64,000 bases of DNA from Maribacter aquimaris (GCF_014596745.1 NZ_JABTCF010000003.1:62001-126000); one strand, 5' to 3'; shown: positions 9,786 to 19,589, counted from the stretch's first letter. Made by a program: numbers and translations. Notes: generated by a model not told the origin, from the sequence alone.

Positions 9786-11414
9786 TTATTTTAACACATG
9801 AATGCTTTCCGATTCCAATTTTCGATTGAGATTTGTTTCCAACGTTTCTTTCAATACAATTTGTTTATGACCGAATGTTGGTATTTGCACATTGCCCATC
9901 TTAAGGTTATCGACATTGTCAAAAACAAATGCTGGTCTAAAATCGAGGTCATCCAGTTTTAAACGAACATTGTCAAAGGTTATATTACTGGCATGTCTTA
10001 CGTAAAAACCCCATGCCGGAAGCTCCCCGAACATTGAAAATTCCGGGTAGTCCTTTATTTTTTCAGGTACTTGCCCCAGTCGACTTATAGGTACATACGC
10101 CATACCCTTCGTGGCTCTTCCAGGATAGGTGATCTCAACATCCTCAATGACGACATTTTCAATATTATGTTTTGGGATACCCACTATTGAAGAAGGAAAA
10201 GGGTTATGGAAAAAATCAACTTCAGGACCTCTTAGATCATAATCAATATCAGGTCTTTCAAAGGGAACCTGAACTTTCATACTTTTAATATGTATGTTCT
10301 TTATTACCCCTGGCTGGTGGCCATCCCGGTGTCCCAATCGAATGAAAATGGCGTTTCCCGTATTCTTGGCAAGAATGTTGGAAATACTGATATTCTCAAT
10401 AATGCCCCCATCGACACTTTCGATAGCTATTGCCGATCGAAAAGTATCAAAAACCTCAATGTTTTCAATGTTCACATTCTTAAAACCGCCGTAGGAGGCT
10501 GTACCAAATTTTATCGCACTCGCACTAGATCTTACAGTGCAATCCGCTATATAAATACTATCATTGAAACGTCCTGGATAATAGGATTTCAGGCAAATAC
10601 CATCATCAGCAGAATCAATATCACAATTGGTAACCTGAACATTTTCACAATCCGTGATATCGATTCCATCATTGTTCCAGTAAGCTCTATTGACTACCGT
10701 GAGATTGTCCAATCTCAATTTATGACAAAGTTCGAATGATAGTCCCCAGCATGATCCATTATGGAGCTCCACATCCAAAATCTCGACATTTTCACAGGTG
10801 GAAAACCGAAACAATTTTGGCCTTGCGGTTTCATGGGGTCTCATACGCCGGTAGTTATATTTTGGGTCAACCCGTATCCCTGCATGGTGCAGACTATCTA
10901 CATTCAACGCTAACTCCCTGCCTTGGCCATAAATTTTACCTTGGCCATAAATTTTAAAGTTATTGGCCTTGAATGCCTCCAATAATGCTATTTCCGGGGT
11001 ATCATCTTTTTTTGGTGAATCCGGTCTACCTTCCATCGGTATCTTTTTATAATCATACGGATTAGTACTCCCCAATAGCACAGACCCTTTCTTCAAGTAT
11101 AAACTAACATTGGATTTCATTTGAAGACTGCCGGTAAGATATTGGCCTTTTGGAAATACCAAGGTGCCCCCTCCATTTTGATGTACCTGATCAATCAGGT
11201 TTTGTAACTTATCGGTGAGTACACTTTTTATATCTGGAACAATACCATATTCAGAAATCAAATATTCTTTATCATTCGTTTTTTGTACATATTCCAATAC
11301 GTTCCCTTTTTTAGGAAAATCCAATTGGCTTTCAGATGTGTTTTTACATGAACCCAAAAATAAGATCGGTAAAAAACAAAGCAATATTTCCTGAAAATTC
11401 GATTTAATGCACAT
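9786..11414 (-). CDS. GH28-family (polygalacturonase-like) beta-helix lipoprotein
   Basis: A 542-residue lipoprotein (Cys23 in LGSC). The right-handed beta-helix follows GGGTLVFPKGQYLTGSL, a common GH28 opening. Two of the GH28 catalytic motifs are seen: NNDGIDI (247-253) and SADDGICLKS (268-277), giving Asp249 and Asp270/Asp271. A later IRLGHRDG resembles the RxK/RxG substrate-binding region. The usual GHG histidine motif is not evident; the matching stretch reads SAIKFGTASYGG, so the substrate is probably not plain polygalacturonate. An exact 18-bp tandem duplication at 10921-10956 doubles the residues KIYGQG. The gene lies 3 bp after the GH92 stop in the operon. Confidence 0.75.
   Translation of the reverse strand: MCIKSNFQEILLCFLPILFLGSCKNTSESQLDFPKKGNVLEYVQKTNDKEYLISEYGIVPDIKSVLTDKLQNLIDQVHQNGGGTLVFPKGQYLTGSLQMKSNVSLYLKKGSVLLGSTNPYDYKKIPMEGRPDSPKKDDTPEIALLEAFKANNFKIYGQGKIYGQGRELALNVDSLHHAGIRVDPKYNYRRMRPHETARPKLFRFSTCENVEILDVELHNGSCWGLSFELCHKLRLDNLTVVNRAYWNNDGIDITDCENVQVTNCDIDSADDGICLKSYYPGRFNDSIYIADCTVRSSASAIKFGTASYGGFKNVNIENIEVFDTFRSAIAIESVDGGIIENISISNILAKNTGNAIFIRLGHRDGHQPGVIKNIHIKSMKVQVPFERPDIDYDLRGPEVDFFHNPFPSSIVGIPKHNIENVVIEDVEITYPGRATKGMAYVPISRLGQVPEKIKDYPEFSMFGELPAWGFYVRHASNITFDNVRLKLDDLDFRPAFVFDNVDNLKMGNVQIPTFGHKQIVLKETLETNLNRKLESESIHVLK
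10921..10956 (+). repeat. Perfect 18-bp tandem duplication inside the GH28 gene
   Basis: The 18-bp unit CCTTGGCCATAAATTTTA occurs twice head to tail without a mismatch. It is in frame and duplicates the hexapeptide KIYGQG in one beta-helix strand/turn region. Perfect identity suggests a recent slippage event. Confidence 0.95.
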
Positions 11415-11417
11415 AAT

Positions 11418-13490
11418 TCAATTTATTTTACCCCAGTTTTTATTAGGTTGGTCACCTAATTCAAATTGTAAAACCCCGCCCTTGGAAATTAAATTAAAGT
11501 CTATAATACTTGAATTAATTTCATCTCCATTCCATGTTACTTCTTGAATGAATATGTTTTCCGGCGATCTACCATTTACAATAATCTGCAAGGGTACATT
11601 CGATGTCTTTATCGTTACTTTGTCAAATTGAGGTGCTGTCAAGGCCAACTCTGTACTTCCAGGGAAAATGGGATATAAGCCCATTGATGACCACACATAC
11701 CATGATGACATCGTACCGGCATCATCATCCATTTCTTTTATAAAACCATCAGGTGTTGGCGTAAATATTTTTCTTGTAAAAGGTTCGTTCAACTTTTCAT
11801 GTGTGCCATACCAATTATTGGTTTCTTTGTTCAATAGTTCATCGACCAACTTTTGGGTCTTCCACGGTGATTTGGTATAGGCATACAAATATGGTACTTG
11901 AATATCTGGCTGGTTTCCAATATTGAAAAGTTCATTTTCAAAAAAATAATCAAGTTCATTTTCAAAGACGTCCTTTCCTCCCATTAAGGATTGAATTCCA
12001 TTGATATCAAAAGGAACAAACCATCGGTATTGCCATAAGGTTCCTTCATACAAACCATCGCCATGCATGATGTCGGAATTCTCATTCATGGTCAAAAACT
12101 TGTCTTTCCATGAGGCTCTATATTCAAATGCCCTATCGTTATAAAACCCAGCATCTTCGTCCTCGCCAATTATTTTTGAAATCTCTGAAAGTGCCCATAA
12201 ATCGTAACTTGATTCCAATATATTGTCCGGTGATTTAAATGGTAAGTGCTTAGCTTCTTCCTTGAGTTCCTCGTATACATCAGGTAAAGCAAATGGTAAT
12301 ATTCCTTTGCGATAGGCATCTAGTATCACAGCAATGGAATGCTCCGTACGTACCGTTGGAAAAGGCTCGGTATCTGTTGTCCAATCCGGTTTACCTTGTT
12401 TGTACAAAGCTTTAAGAGACAACAACATATCTTTATATCTATCTGGATATAAAAATGAAAATAAAGGTAATTTGGTCCTGAACGTATCCCAAATCGACCA
12501 TCCATGATAATATGATTTTTCTGATGAATACAACTTTCCATCACTACCTCTGTAAGCCCCATCTTCATCATTGATCATAAATGGCGATTGTGTGGCATGG
12601 TATAAATGTGTATAGAATAATTGCTTTAAAGTATCATTTTCAGTTTCAACATTAATAACGTTAATAAGATCCTTCCATGCTTTGGATGCGTTTGATCTTA
12701 CTTGTGAAAAACTTAAACCCTTTGTCTCTTTTAAATTTTCAATGGCACTTTTCTCATCTACCACCGATAATGCACAACGCAACAAGATTTGCTGGTTTTT
12801 TGTTGTGGAAAATCCAAATATCAATGTTGAGTTATCTTCTTTGATTTCTGTTGGTTCTTCATTGAAATGGATTGCATAATAGAAGGTATATTTGCCTTTT
12901 TTACAAACATTTACACTTGTTATGCTTCCGCTTAAAATATTGTTGGTTATTTGATGCTGCTCAGATATATGTTCAACAAACGAACTTTTTAAATCTATAG
13001 TGAAACCTGCATTTTCAGTTTTGGGAAATGAATATTCATGAAATGCGACTTGTCGCGTTGCCGTGAGTTGGGTTTTAACCCCATTATCAAGTACAACCGA
13101 ATAAAACCCTGCCTTAGCTTGTTCGCTTTCTTTTGAATAGGTTTGCGCCTTAGCAATGGAATCACCCTCTGATAGTACGAAAGGTAGGATTCTTAAGTTT
13201 CCACCAACCCCGCGACACCCTACACCAGAAAATCTTGTATTGGAAAAACCTATGATTTCCTTGGCGTTATAATCATAACCGGAATGCGCAATTGGTCTCG
13301 TATCCGGACACGGTTTTACCATACCAAAAGGAACAGCTGCGGCAACGTCGGTTTGGCCATGATCATCAGCCGTATTCATAAACGGATCAATGTAATTTAC
13401 ATTATCCTTTTGTTTTTGTGCGGTAGTAGTGCATCCAACAAAAAACAAGAAGATTAAAACCAAATAAAAAAACTTTACTCCTTTTTTCAC
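11418..13490 (-). CDS. GH92 alpha-mannosidase-like lipoprotein
   Basis: A 690-residue lipoprotein (Cys20 in FFVGC) beginning with a GTG codon at 13490; no ATG lies before the signal peptide, so GTG is the likely start. GH92 features include VNYIDPFMNTADDHGQTD, VPFGMVKPCPDTRP, HGWSIWDTFRTKLPL, NIGNQPDIQVPYLYAY and DDDAGTMSSWYVWSSMGLYPIFPG, the last containing acidic active-site residues typical of the family. It is the first enzyme gene after susD and its hairpin. Its start region resembles the truncated GH92 at the window edge more than the 771-residue one. Exo-alpha-mannosidase activity is expected; linkage is unknown. Confidence 0.92.
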   Translation of the reverse strand: MKKGVKFFYLVLIFLFFVGCTTTAQKQKDNVNYIDPFMNTADDHGQTDVAAAVPFGMVKPCPDTRPIAHSGYDYNAKEIIGFSNTRFSGVGCRGVGGNLRILPFVLSEGDSIAKAQTYSKESEQAKAGFYSVVLDNGVKTQLTATRQVAFHEYSFPKTENAGFTIDLKSSFVEHISEQHQITNNILSGSITSVNVCKKGKYTFYYAIHFNEEPTEIKEDNSTLIFGFSTTKNQQILLRCALSVVDEKSAIENLKETKGLSFSQVRSNASKAWKDLINVINVETENDTLKQLFYTHLYHATQSPFMINDEDGAYRGSDGKLYSSEKSYYHGWSIWDTFRTKLPLFSFLYPDRYKDMLLSLKALYKQGKPDWTTDTEPFPTVRTEHSIAVILDAYRKGILPFALPDVYEELKEEAKHLPFKSPDNILESSYDLWALSEISKIIGEDEDAGFYNDRAFEYRASWKDKFLTMNENSDIMHGDGLYEGTLWQYRWFVPFDINGIQSLMGGKDVFENELDYFFENELFNIGNQPDIQVPYLYAYTKSPWKTQKLVDELLNKETNNWYGTHEKLNEPFTRKIFTPTPDGFIKEMDDDAGTMSSWYVWSSMGLYPIFPGSTELALTAPQFDKVTIKTSNVPLQIIVNGRSPENIFIQEVTWNGDEINSSIIDFNLISKGGVLQFELGDQPNKNWGKIN

Positions 13491-13578
13491 TTCAATTAAA
13501 TTTGATAATGAACACTATTGTACGAAGAAATATGTATTGAAAAAATCCTATAAATACTATTATCAGTGAGGTATTAAA

Positions 13579-13608
13579 ATACAGGCAGGCTTTTATACCT
13601 GCCCGTAT
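13579..13608 (-). terminator. Hairpin between susD and the enzyme genes
   Basis: The arms 13579-13589 and 13598-13608 pair over 11 bp with one A/C mismatch (core GGCAGG / CCTGCC) around an 8-base loop. A T-rich stretch follows in the direction of transcription. It sits about 50 bp after the susD stop codon and 90 bp before the GH92 start. It may be a partial terminator or an RNA-stabilising hairpin that keeps SusCD transcript levels above those of the enzymes, as is often seen in such loci. Not a proven full terminator, because the following genes lack an evident promoter of their own. Confidence 0.6.
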
Positions 13609-13660
13609 TTGACAACTAACTCAAACTAACAACTCAACTTTTATATATTCTATTTAAAAT

Positions 13661-15334
13661 TTAGTACCCAGGATTCTGTTCCAATGAACCATCGGAAAGC
13701 TGTAACTCATTTGCAGGTATTGGTCGCAACAAGTGTTTATTAGCATCAAAAGCTCCATGGTCGATGACCTGTGGGTTATAAAGATCGATACGTTCCTCTA
13801 ATTTACCGGTACGTTTGAGTACTGCCCAACGGTTAGCTTCCCCTGCAAGCTCTAAGGCCCTTTCGTTCAGGATATCATCGATGGTGATCGCAGTATATTC
13901 GTTGGCCACTCCGGTAGCCCGTTCCCTTACAATATTCAAATGTGATAGGGCCGATGCCGTATTGCCGGCACCTAAATAAGCTTCCGCCGCTAATAAGTGG
14001 GTACCTGCTACCCTAAACACATAAGTGTCCCGTGCGCCTTCAGTATCTTCATTAAAATCCTGATCATCGAATTTCTTAAAGATCGGAAAATTGGTTCTTT
14101 CTATGTTTGCGCTATATTGATAGGTAGCACCAGGTACATTATCAGGAAGGCCAAATAAGTACTGATTTGGTTGATACACGTAATAACGGTTCAATTTGTC
14201 CGCCAATTCTGAAGCATCAAGGGCATATTTAGGATAGTATATAACAGTATCTCCAGGTTGTATTACATCTTCTGGTAAAGGCCCATCATTGTCCGCATCA
14301 TAAGTGTCTTCTATATCAGCAAATAAGGCTCTATGAATAGTAGCATCTTCCCTACTGTCATTGTCCGCGAACAATGAATAGAAAAATGGTGTAGGCATGG
14401 CTCCAAAACCAGTTGTACCATAAGGACTTGTAGTTCGATTGATTCCAGGATAATTAAATACCTGGTTCATGAAAAGAGAATGCTTATTGTTGTTCTTATC
14501 AGCTGTTAAACCACCACTTCCCCATTGAATGGCGAAAAGTATTTCATCATTCACTTGGTTGTCATATTCAAAAACCTCTGCAAATGATTGACTTCTGATA
14601 TCATAATTACCAATAGCCTGCTCTGCCAATGCAGCCGCAGTTTCAAAATCATTCGATTCTGCAAAAGAAGTATAACCCCTGGTCAAATAAACTTCGGCCA
14701 GTAAATGTTGCGCTGCCCTTTTGGAAAATCTACCCGTATCAGGGTTATCCAATAAATTGGGTAGTGCAGCATCTAAATCGGCAATAATCTGTGCATAGGT
14801 TTCCGCTTCGGTTGATCTGGCATAATCGGTACGTATGCTTTGTGGTTCCTCCAACTCCAAGACTACCCCTCCATACTGCTGTACAAGATTAAAATAAGCC
14901 AATGCCCTTAACGCTTTTGCCTGGGCAATTCCGTAATCCCTTTCACCTAAATTGGCATCACTCCAACTGATCTGATTTTCAAATCTGTTGATAACTGTAT
15001 TCGCTTTAGCAATAACACTATAGTTATTGGACCAAACCGATAGTCCTGTATCAGCGCTTAAATTGAAATAATCATTGGTTGGGCTGAATGAAAAGACCTC
15101 CCCTTTACTGGCAAAAATGTCTGTACCCATAAATTCGAACGTATAGTCACGATATACCTCCCGAAGGCTACCATATACCCCAACAACCAATTGATCCGCG
15201 TTATCCTGCGTAATAAAGTTTTCACTGGTGATGTCGGAATAGATCTCTTCCTCTATATAGTCATTACAAGCATATGACAGCATCAGAATAACCGAGAAGA
15301 CAGTTATATATTTTAGATATTTAAATATTTTCAT
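13661..15334 (-). CDS. susD: SusD/RagB-family surface glycan-binding lipoprotein
   Basis: A 557-residue lipoprotein (Cys23 in LSYACNDY) with the alpha-helical TPR-like SusD fold: NFITQDNADQLVVGVYGSLRE near the N-terminus, QAKALRALAYFNLVQQYGGVVL around residue 130-150, and HLLAEVYLTRGYT. The C-terminal LNIVRERATG...ILNERALELAGEANRWAVLKRTG stretch is diagnostic for RagB/SusD. It caps the SusC channel at the outer-membrane surface and binds incoming oligosaccharides. It lies 18 bp downstream of the susC gene in the same operon. The name is by homology only; the ligand is not starch by default. Confidence 0.95.
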   Translation of the reverse strand: MKIFKYLKYITVFSVILMLSYACNDYIEEEIYSDITSENFITQDNADQLVVGVYGSLREVYRDYTFEFMGTDIFASKGEVFSFSPTNDYFNLSADTGLSVWSNNYSVIAKANTVINRFENQISWSDANLGERDYGIAQAKALRALAYFNLVQQYGGVVLELEEPQSIRTDYARSTEAETYAQIIADLDAALPNLLDNPDTGRFSKRAAQHLLAEVYLTRGYTSFAESNDFETAAALAEQAIGNYDIRSQSFAEVFEYDNQVNDEILFAIQWGSGGLTADKNNNKHSLFMNQVFNYPGINRTTSPYGTTGFGAMPTPFFYSLFADNDSREDATIHRALFADIEDTYDADNDGPLPEDVIQPGDTVIYYPKYALDASELADKLNRYYVYQPNQYLFGLPDNVPGATYQYSANIERTNFPIFKKFDDQDFNEDTEGARDTYVFRVAGTHLLAAEAYLGAGNTASALSHLNIVRERATGVANEYTAITIDDILNERALELAGEANRWAVLKRTGKLEERIDLYNPQVIDHGAFDANKHLLRPIPANELQLSDGSLEQNPGY

Positions 15335-15352
15335 CTTTTTGTTTTTTTATAA

Positions 15353-18300
15353 TTAATAAGATAATTTTAGGCCAAACAATACTGTTTTAACCGAATATCC
15401 CATATTATAGGAATTCTGTAGACCAGTTTCTGGATCTGGACCATCATAGTCCGTAAAAGTGAAAGGGTTCTGGACATCCAATGAAAAACGTAAGCTAGAT
15501 AACTTTAATTTATCCATAAGTTCTTGTGGAAATTGATACGCCAATCCAATATTACCTACCCTTACAAAAGACATATCTTCATAGAACCATGACTTAGTGC
15601 TATCCTCACCATATTCAGGTGAAGGATATTTTGCATCAGGGTTGTTTGGGGTCCAATAATCTTGCTTTAAGCTATTGAATACAGCCTTATCCCCATTAAA
15701 AGTTGCAAAATTCTGATGAAATTCTGAATGTCCGAAAACTCCTTGTCTTGTATTCACCTGAACATTCAATTCTAGATTCTTATAATTGAAGGTGTTGGTC
15801 ATACCCGCAATCCAATCTGGGGATTGTGACCCTATGACCTTTTTATCCTCTAGATTGATTTCCCCGTCACCATTTTGGTCAACAAATTTATATTGACCAG
15901 GTAAAGCTCCATAAGAAGTTGCCTCTGCAGCTTCATCAATTTGCCAAATACCATCAACTTCATAATCGAAAGTCGCATCGATAGGGGCCCCTACCTGTAA
16001 AACTCCATTTAAACGGTTATCGGATCCCACCAATATCTGATCTAAACCGCCGTACAATTCTAGAATTTCATTGTCGTTCTTAGTATAGTTTATATTTGTA
16101 CGCCAAGTAAAATTATCGTTACGCACGTTTACGGTATTAAGGGTGAATTCCATACCCTTGTTTCGTACAGAACCAAAGTTGCCTACGGTACCTCCACCTC
16201 CAAAACCGGTTACATAAGACAACTGTCTCGCTAGGATACTCCCTTCGGTTTTTTTATTATAGACTTCAACGCCAAAACTCAATCGATTTTTTAAAATAGC
16301 AAAGTCCAGCCCAAAATTATATTCCTTGGACACTTCCCATGTTAAATCTGCATTCGATAGGCCTTCAACGACCTTCCCGATTTCAAAATCATCACCAAAT
16401 AAATAACTACTTTGTGTTAAAAAAGCCAAGGAACTATATGGATTGACTGTTTGGTCGTTTCCTGATTCCCCATAGCTTAATCGTAGTTTTAGGTTATTCA
16501 ACCAATCCACTTCTTGAAGAAATGGTTCCTCACTAGCTCGCCACGCAAATGCTGCAGATGGAAAGAATTTCCATTTATTGTCTACAGCCAATTTCGATGA
16601 ACCATCATACCTGCCTGTAAATGTAAAAAGATATTTATCCTTAATACTATAGTTTAAACGTCCTGCGAAAGAAGCCAAGGTTTCTTTTTCATAATAACTA
16701 CCATAAGCCCTAGCGACATCGGCACCTCCTTCGGTATTGAAAAACAAATAAGCATCCGTATCAAAATTCCTCACCTCGATATCACTGCCTTCCGGGTTAT
16801 TATAATAAATGGAATTTATTAAAGTCGTCTTAAGGTTATGCCCATCAGCAATCTTAAAATCAAAATCCAAGATATTATCCCAAGTATAGGAAGTATTCAA
16901 AGAAGAACTGTAATAGGACCGTATTCTAGAACCATCATTACGAGATGATTTTGTTAATAACCCTCGATACTCCCCATAACGTTGGGCACTAACATTCGGA
17001 GAAAATTGCGTTTTAAAATTAATCCAATCCGTAGGTTTGTAATTTAAAAATACATTGGCTATTACATCTAAAGACCTGTCATTATTACGCCAAGCCCCAT
17101 CGGCTTCATAAACTGGATTCGTGAATCGGGGATCCTGATCGTCTGGAAACATTATCGGTTCTCCATTTGTATCATAAGGATTCACTGTAGGTGCCAAACG
17201 TAAAGTACTCCTGAACAACTCCCTACTGCCCTGCTCACGCTCGGACAATGCCAAATAAGTTTTTATGCCTACGGTCAATTGATCGGAAACTTTCTTGGAT
17301 ATCGATGCACTTAGATTGTATCTTTCATACTCCTCTATACCCATAATACCTTCATCATGCAAATAACCTAGGGACCCACTATAGACCAATCCGTCTTTAC
17401 CGCCTGACATGCCGACAGTATGACTCGTCTGCACCCCGGTTTTTCTAAACATATCCATCCAATCAGTATATCTACCATTGGCGACATTATCGGCCTCTTC
17501 ATTAGACGATTGAAATTCTGTAGATCGGTCAATAACTACATTATTGTAATCCGCTACGGTTCCAGAAGTACCTTGCCATGCTCTAGCCTTTAATACATCA
17601 TCGACAAATTCAACATATCCAGGTCCATCGTAAAGCTCTGGAATATTGGTTGCTGAACGTAACCCAAAGGAGGCTTCATAGGTAAAAACCGTTTTACCCT
17701 CAACACCATTTTTTGTGGTAATGATCACAACACCATTGGCACCACGAGACCCATAGATAGCTGTTGCTGATGCATCCTTTAAAATATCCATCTGCTCAAT
17801 ATCGGCAGGGTTCAAAACGCTGATATCATCAAAGAAAATTCCATCGACCACAAAGAGCGGTTTGGATGGGTCATCATCCAAATTATCACTTACGCCATCT
17901 TTTTCTCCACTTTGATTGGCTGTAATAACTGTATTACCCCTTATTTTGATTGAGAGTGGTGCACCCGGTTTTGAGTTCAACGTTCTAACGTCAACACCAG
18001 CGACCCTACCCTGAAGAGCTTGGCCTAAGTCGGTCTTTTTCTGATCCGTTAAGGCTTCGCTATCTAAAGACGCTACGGCCCCGGTCAAATCACTTTTCTT
18101 AACCGTACCATAACCAATGACCACAACTTCATCCAATCCGGTTGAAGAGGTTGCCAATTGCACGGAATAGCTAGATGAGCCATCCAATTTGATTTCTTTA
18201 GTCTCAAATCCTATATAGGATATGGACAATGTAGCGTTGGCATCAGCTACCGATATTATGAAATTTCCATCAAAATCGGTTACTACACCATTCGTTGTGC

Positions 18301-18439
18301 CTTTCTCCAAAACATTGGCTCCGGGCAAGGCAATACCTTGGTCATCAACAACAACCCCGGAGACCGCTGTTGTTTGTGCAAAAGCATTTGAAGAAATGCC
18401 TATGAACAAGACCATTAATAATAGTTTAAGTTTTTCCAT
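15353..18439 (-). CDS. susC: SusC/RagA-family TonB-dependent outer-membrane oligosaccharide importer
   Basis: A 1028-residue outer-membrane protein. After the signal peptide (SSNAFAQTT) there is a carboxypeptidase-regulatory-like domain (VSGVVVDDQGIALPGANV, about 27-105). The linker DEVVVIGYGTVKKSDLTGAV follows and then the plug domain (ALQGRVAGVDVRT, IKIRG, DASATAIYGSRGANGVVIITTK), which is typical of SusC. The 22-strand barrel ends in an aromatic/hydrophobic strand (VLFGLKLSY). No STN domain is present, so it is not expected to signal through an anti-sigma factor directly. It is the first gene of the locus, 84 bp downstream of the shared operator sequence at 18523-18547. Confidence 0.96.
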   Translation of the reverse strand: MEKLKLLLMVLFIGISSNAFAQTTAVSGVVVDDQGIALPGANVLEKGTTNGVVTDFDGNFIISVADANATLSISYIGFETKEIKLDGSSSYSVQLATSSTGLDEVVVIGYGTVKKSDLTGAVASLDSEALTDQKKTDLGQALQGRVAGVDVRTLNSKPGAPLSIKIRGNTVITANQSGEKDGVSDNLDDDPSKPLFVVDGIFFDDISVLNPADIEQMDILKDASATAIYGSRGANGVVIITTKNGVEGKTVFTYEASFGLRSATNIPELYDGPGYVEFVDDVLKARAWQGTSGTVADYNNVVIDRSTEFQSSNEEADNVANGRYTDWMDMFRKTGVQTSHTVGMSGGKDGLVYSGSLGYLHDEGIMGIEEYERYNLSASISKKVSDQLTVGIKTYLALSEREQGSRELFRSTLRLAPTVNPYDTNGEPIMFPDDQDPRFTNPVYEADGAWRNNDRSLDVIANVFLNYKPTDWINFKTQFSPNVSAQRYGEYRGLLTKSSRNDGSRIRSYYSSSLNTSYTWDNILDFDFKIADGHNLKTTLINSIYYNNPEGSDIEVRNFDTDAYLFFNTEGGADVARAYGSYYEKETLASFAGRLNYSIKDKYLFTFTGRYDGSSKLAVDNKWKFFPSAAFAWRASEEPFLQEVDWLNNLKLRLSYGESGNDQTVNPYSSLAFLTQSSYLFGDDFEIGKVVEGLSNADLTWEVSKEYNFGLDFAILKNRLSFGVEVYNKKTEGSILARQLSYVTGFGGGGTVGNFGSVRNKGMEFTLNTVNVRNDNFTWRTNINYTKNDNEILELYGGLDQILVGSDNRLNGVLQVGAPIDATFDYEVDGIWQIDEAAEATSYGALPGQYKFVDQNGDGEINLEDKKVIGSQSPDWIAGMTNTFNYKNLELNVQVNTRQGVFGHSEFHQNFATFNGDKAVFNSLKQDYWTPNNPDAKYPSPEYGEDSTKSWFYEDMSFVRVGNIGLAYQFPQELMDKLKLSSLRFSLDVQNPFTFTDYDGPDPETGLQNSYNMGYSVKTVLFGLKLSY

Positions 18440-18522
18440 TTTAAATTAGTTTAGTTAAAAATGTGATTATTCGTATGGATATTAATGTTTTGTTAAAATT
18501 AGAACAGTCAATCCTTTTCAAG

Positions 18523-18547
18523 ATGGATTTTTCATTCAAAAACATGG
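18523..18547 (+). promoter_or_regulatory. Shared 25-bp operator, copy 1 (susC operon)
   Basis: Direct half-sites ATGGA at 18523 and 18544 are exactly 21 bp apart, with CATTCAAAA between them. The sequence matches copies at 18676-18700 (minus) and 28378-28402 (plus), with 21-23 of 25 positions shared pairwise for the closest pair. The 21-bp unit partly repeats again (ATGGA at 18544 followed by CATTCAAA at 18554), suggesting an extended site here. Two helical turns between direct half-sites is the geometry used by AraC-type DNA-binding domains, including those of hybrid two-component regulators. Confidence 0.75.
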
Positions 18548-18675
18548 AAAGACCATTCAAATCACTTGTTTTCGATTCTTTAAATATTACCACTGAATTA
18601 TATATTATATTCAAATATTTATGCTAAAAAACGACAATAATTCAACAAAATACCGAGAGGATATGCGAAATATAT

Positions 18676-18700
18676 CCATGATTTTGGTTGTTAAATCCAT
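18676..18700 (-). promoter_or_regulatory. Shared 25-bp operator, copy 2 (SDR-uxuA-MIOX operon)
   Basis: Read on the minus strand, this begins ATGGATTTAACAACC and ends in CATGG, with half-sites 21 bp apart. It lies 77 bp upstream of the start at 18777. Relative to transcription it has the same orientation as copies 1 and 3. Confidence 0.75.
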
Positions 18701-18776
18701 CCGTACACAAAGAACAGATCTTATATTCGTAAACATGGAAATATATAATTCGTAAAGATCAAAACTTAAATCCATT

Positions 18777-19589
18777 ATGGGTCAATTCAATATTAAGGGT
18801 AAAGTAGCGGTAATTACCGGAGGCGCCGGAGTCCTAGGAGGATGTATCGCTGACAATTTAGCCGAAGCAGGGGTTAAAATCGTGATTTTGGATAGGGACG
18901 AGAAAATCATCGCTGCGAAAGTCAATGCCATTATTGACAACGGTGGTGAAGCCATTGGACTTGTTACCAATGTCCTGGATAAGGCTACTTTAGCAAAAAA
19001 TAGGGATAAAATACTTACTCGATTCAATAAAATCGATATTCTATTGAATGCCGCTGGTGGCAATATGCCCGGTGCCACTATTGGGCCCGACCAAACCATT
19101 TTTGATTTGAACATAGATGATTTTCAGAAAGTAACCGACCTTAATTTAAACGGTACCGTATTGCCCTCCCTGGTTTTCGGTGAGGTTATGGCCCAACAAA
19201 AAGAGGGTGCCATTGTGAACTATTCCTCCATGTCCGTAGAGCGGGCCATTACCCGTGTTGTTGGATATTCGGCCTCAAAGGCGGCCATGGAAAATTTTAC
19301 GCGATGGATGTCCGTGGAAATGGCCACGAAATTTGGGGGTAAAATACGTGTGAATGCTATTGCCCCTGGATTTTTTATTGGAAACCAAAATCGGAAACTA
19401 TTGACCAATGACGATGGGTCGTATACGGAACGCGGCAATACCATTATCAAGAACACCCCTATGAATCGTTTTGGGGAAGCCGACGAACTCAATGGTGCCA
19501 TTCATTTTTTATGTAGTGATGCCGCAAAATTCATTACAGGAGTGGTTATTCCGGTTGATGGTGGGTTCAGTGCCTTTAGTGGGGTATAA
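18777..19589 (+). CDS. SDR oxidoreductase, probable D-mannonate oxidoreductase (fructuronate reductase)
   Basis: A 270-residue classical short-chain dehydrogenase: cofactor loop TGGAGVLGG (14-22), Asp39 at the end of the second strand (favouring NAD(H)), NAAGG (91-95), catalytic Ser150/Ser151, Tyr164 and Lys168 in YSASK, and a C-terminal [12 protein letters not shown]. SDRs of this type next to uxuA interconvert D-fructuronate and D-mannonate in Bacteroidota and Firmicutes that lack the long-chain UxuB. It is first in a four-gene operon, 17 bp before uxuA. The specific substrate is inferred from the neighbour; a 2-keto-3-deoxygluconate dehydrogenase-type role is the main alternative. Confidence 0.82.
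   Translation: MGQFNIKGKVAVITGGAGVLGGCIADNLAEAGVKIVILDRDEKIIAAKVNAIIDNGGEAIGLVTNVLDKATLAKNRDKILTRFNKIDILLNAAGGNMPGATIGPDQTIFDLNIDDFQKVTDLNLNGTVLPSLVFGEVMAQQKEGAIVNYSSMSVERAITRVVGYSASKAAMENFTRWMSVEMATKFGGKIRVNAIAPGFFIGNQNRKLLTNDDGSYTERGNTIIKNTPMNRFGEADELNGAIHFLCSDAAKFITGVVIPVDGGFSAFSGV

Larger units (their letters stand above)
18440..18776. promoter_or_regulatory. Divergent control region between susC and the uronate/inositol operon
   Basis: This 337-bp AT-rich region separates two divergent operons and contains no gene. It holds two mirror-placed copies of a shared operator (18523-18547 and 18676-18700), each 77-84 bp from the start codon it faces. No perfect TAnnTTTG -7 box is seen. Weak candidates with one mismatch are TATATTCG at 18722-18729 (plus) and TAATTTTA on the minus strand. 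Weak core promoters would fit activation by a bound regulator. Confidence 0.7.

Noticed and set aside
10290-10739. Open plus-strand frame of 149 codons opposite the GH28 gene
   Set aside because: It is fully antisense to a well-supported beta-helix gene, has no recognisable motif, and its composition follows the opposite strand.
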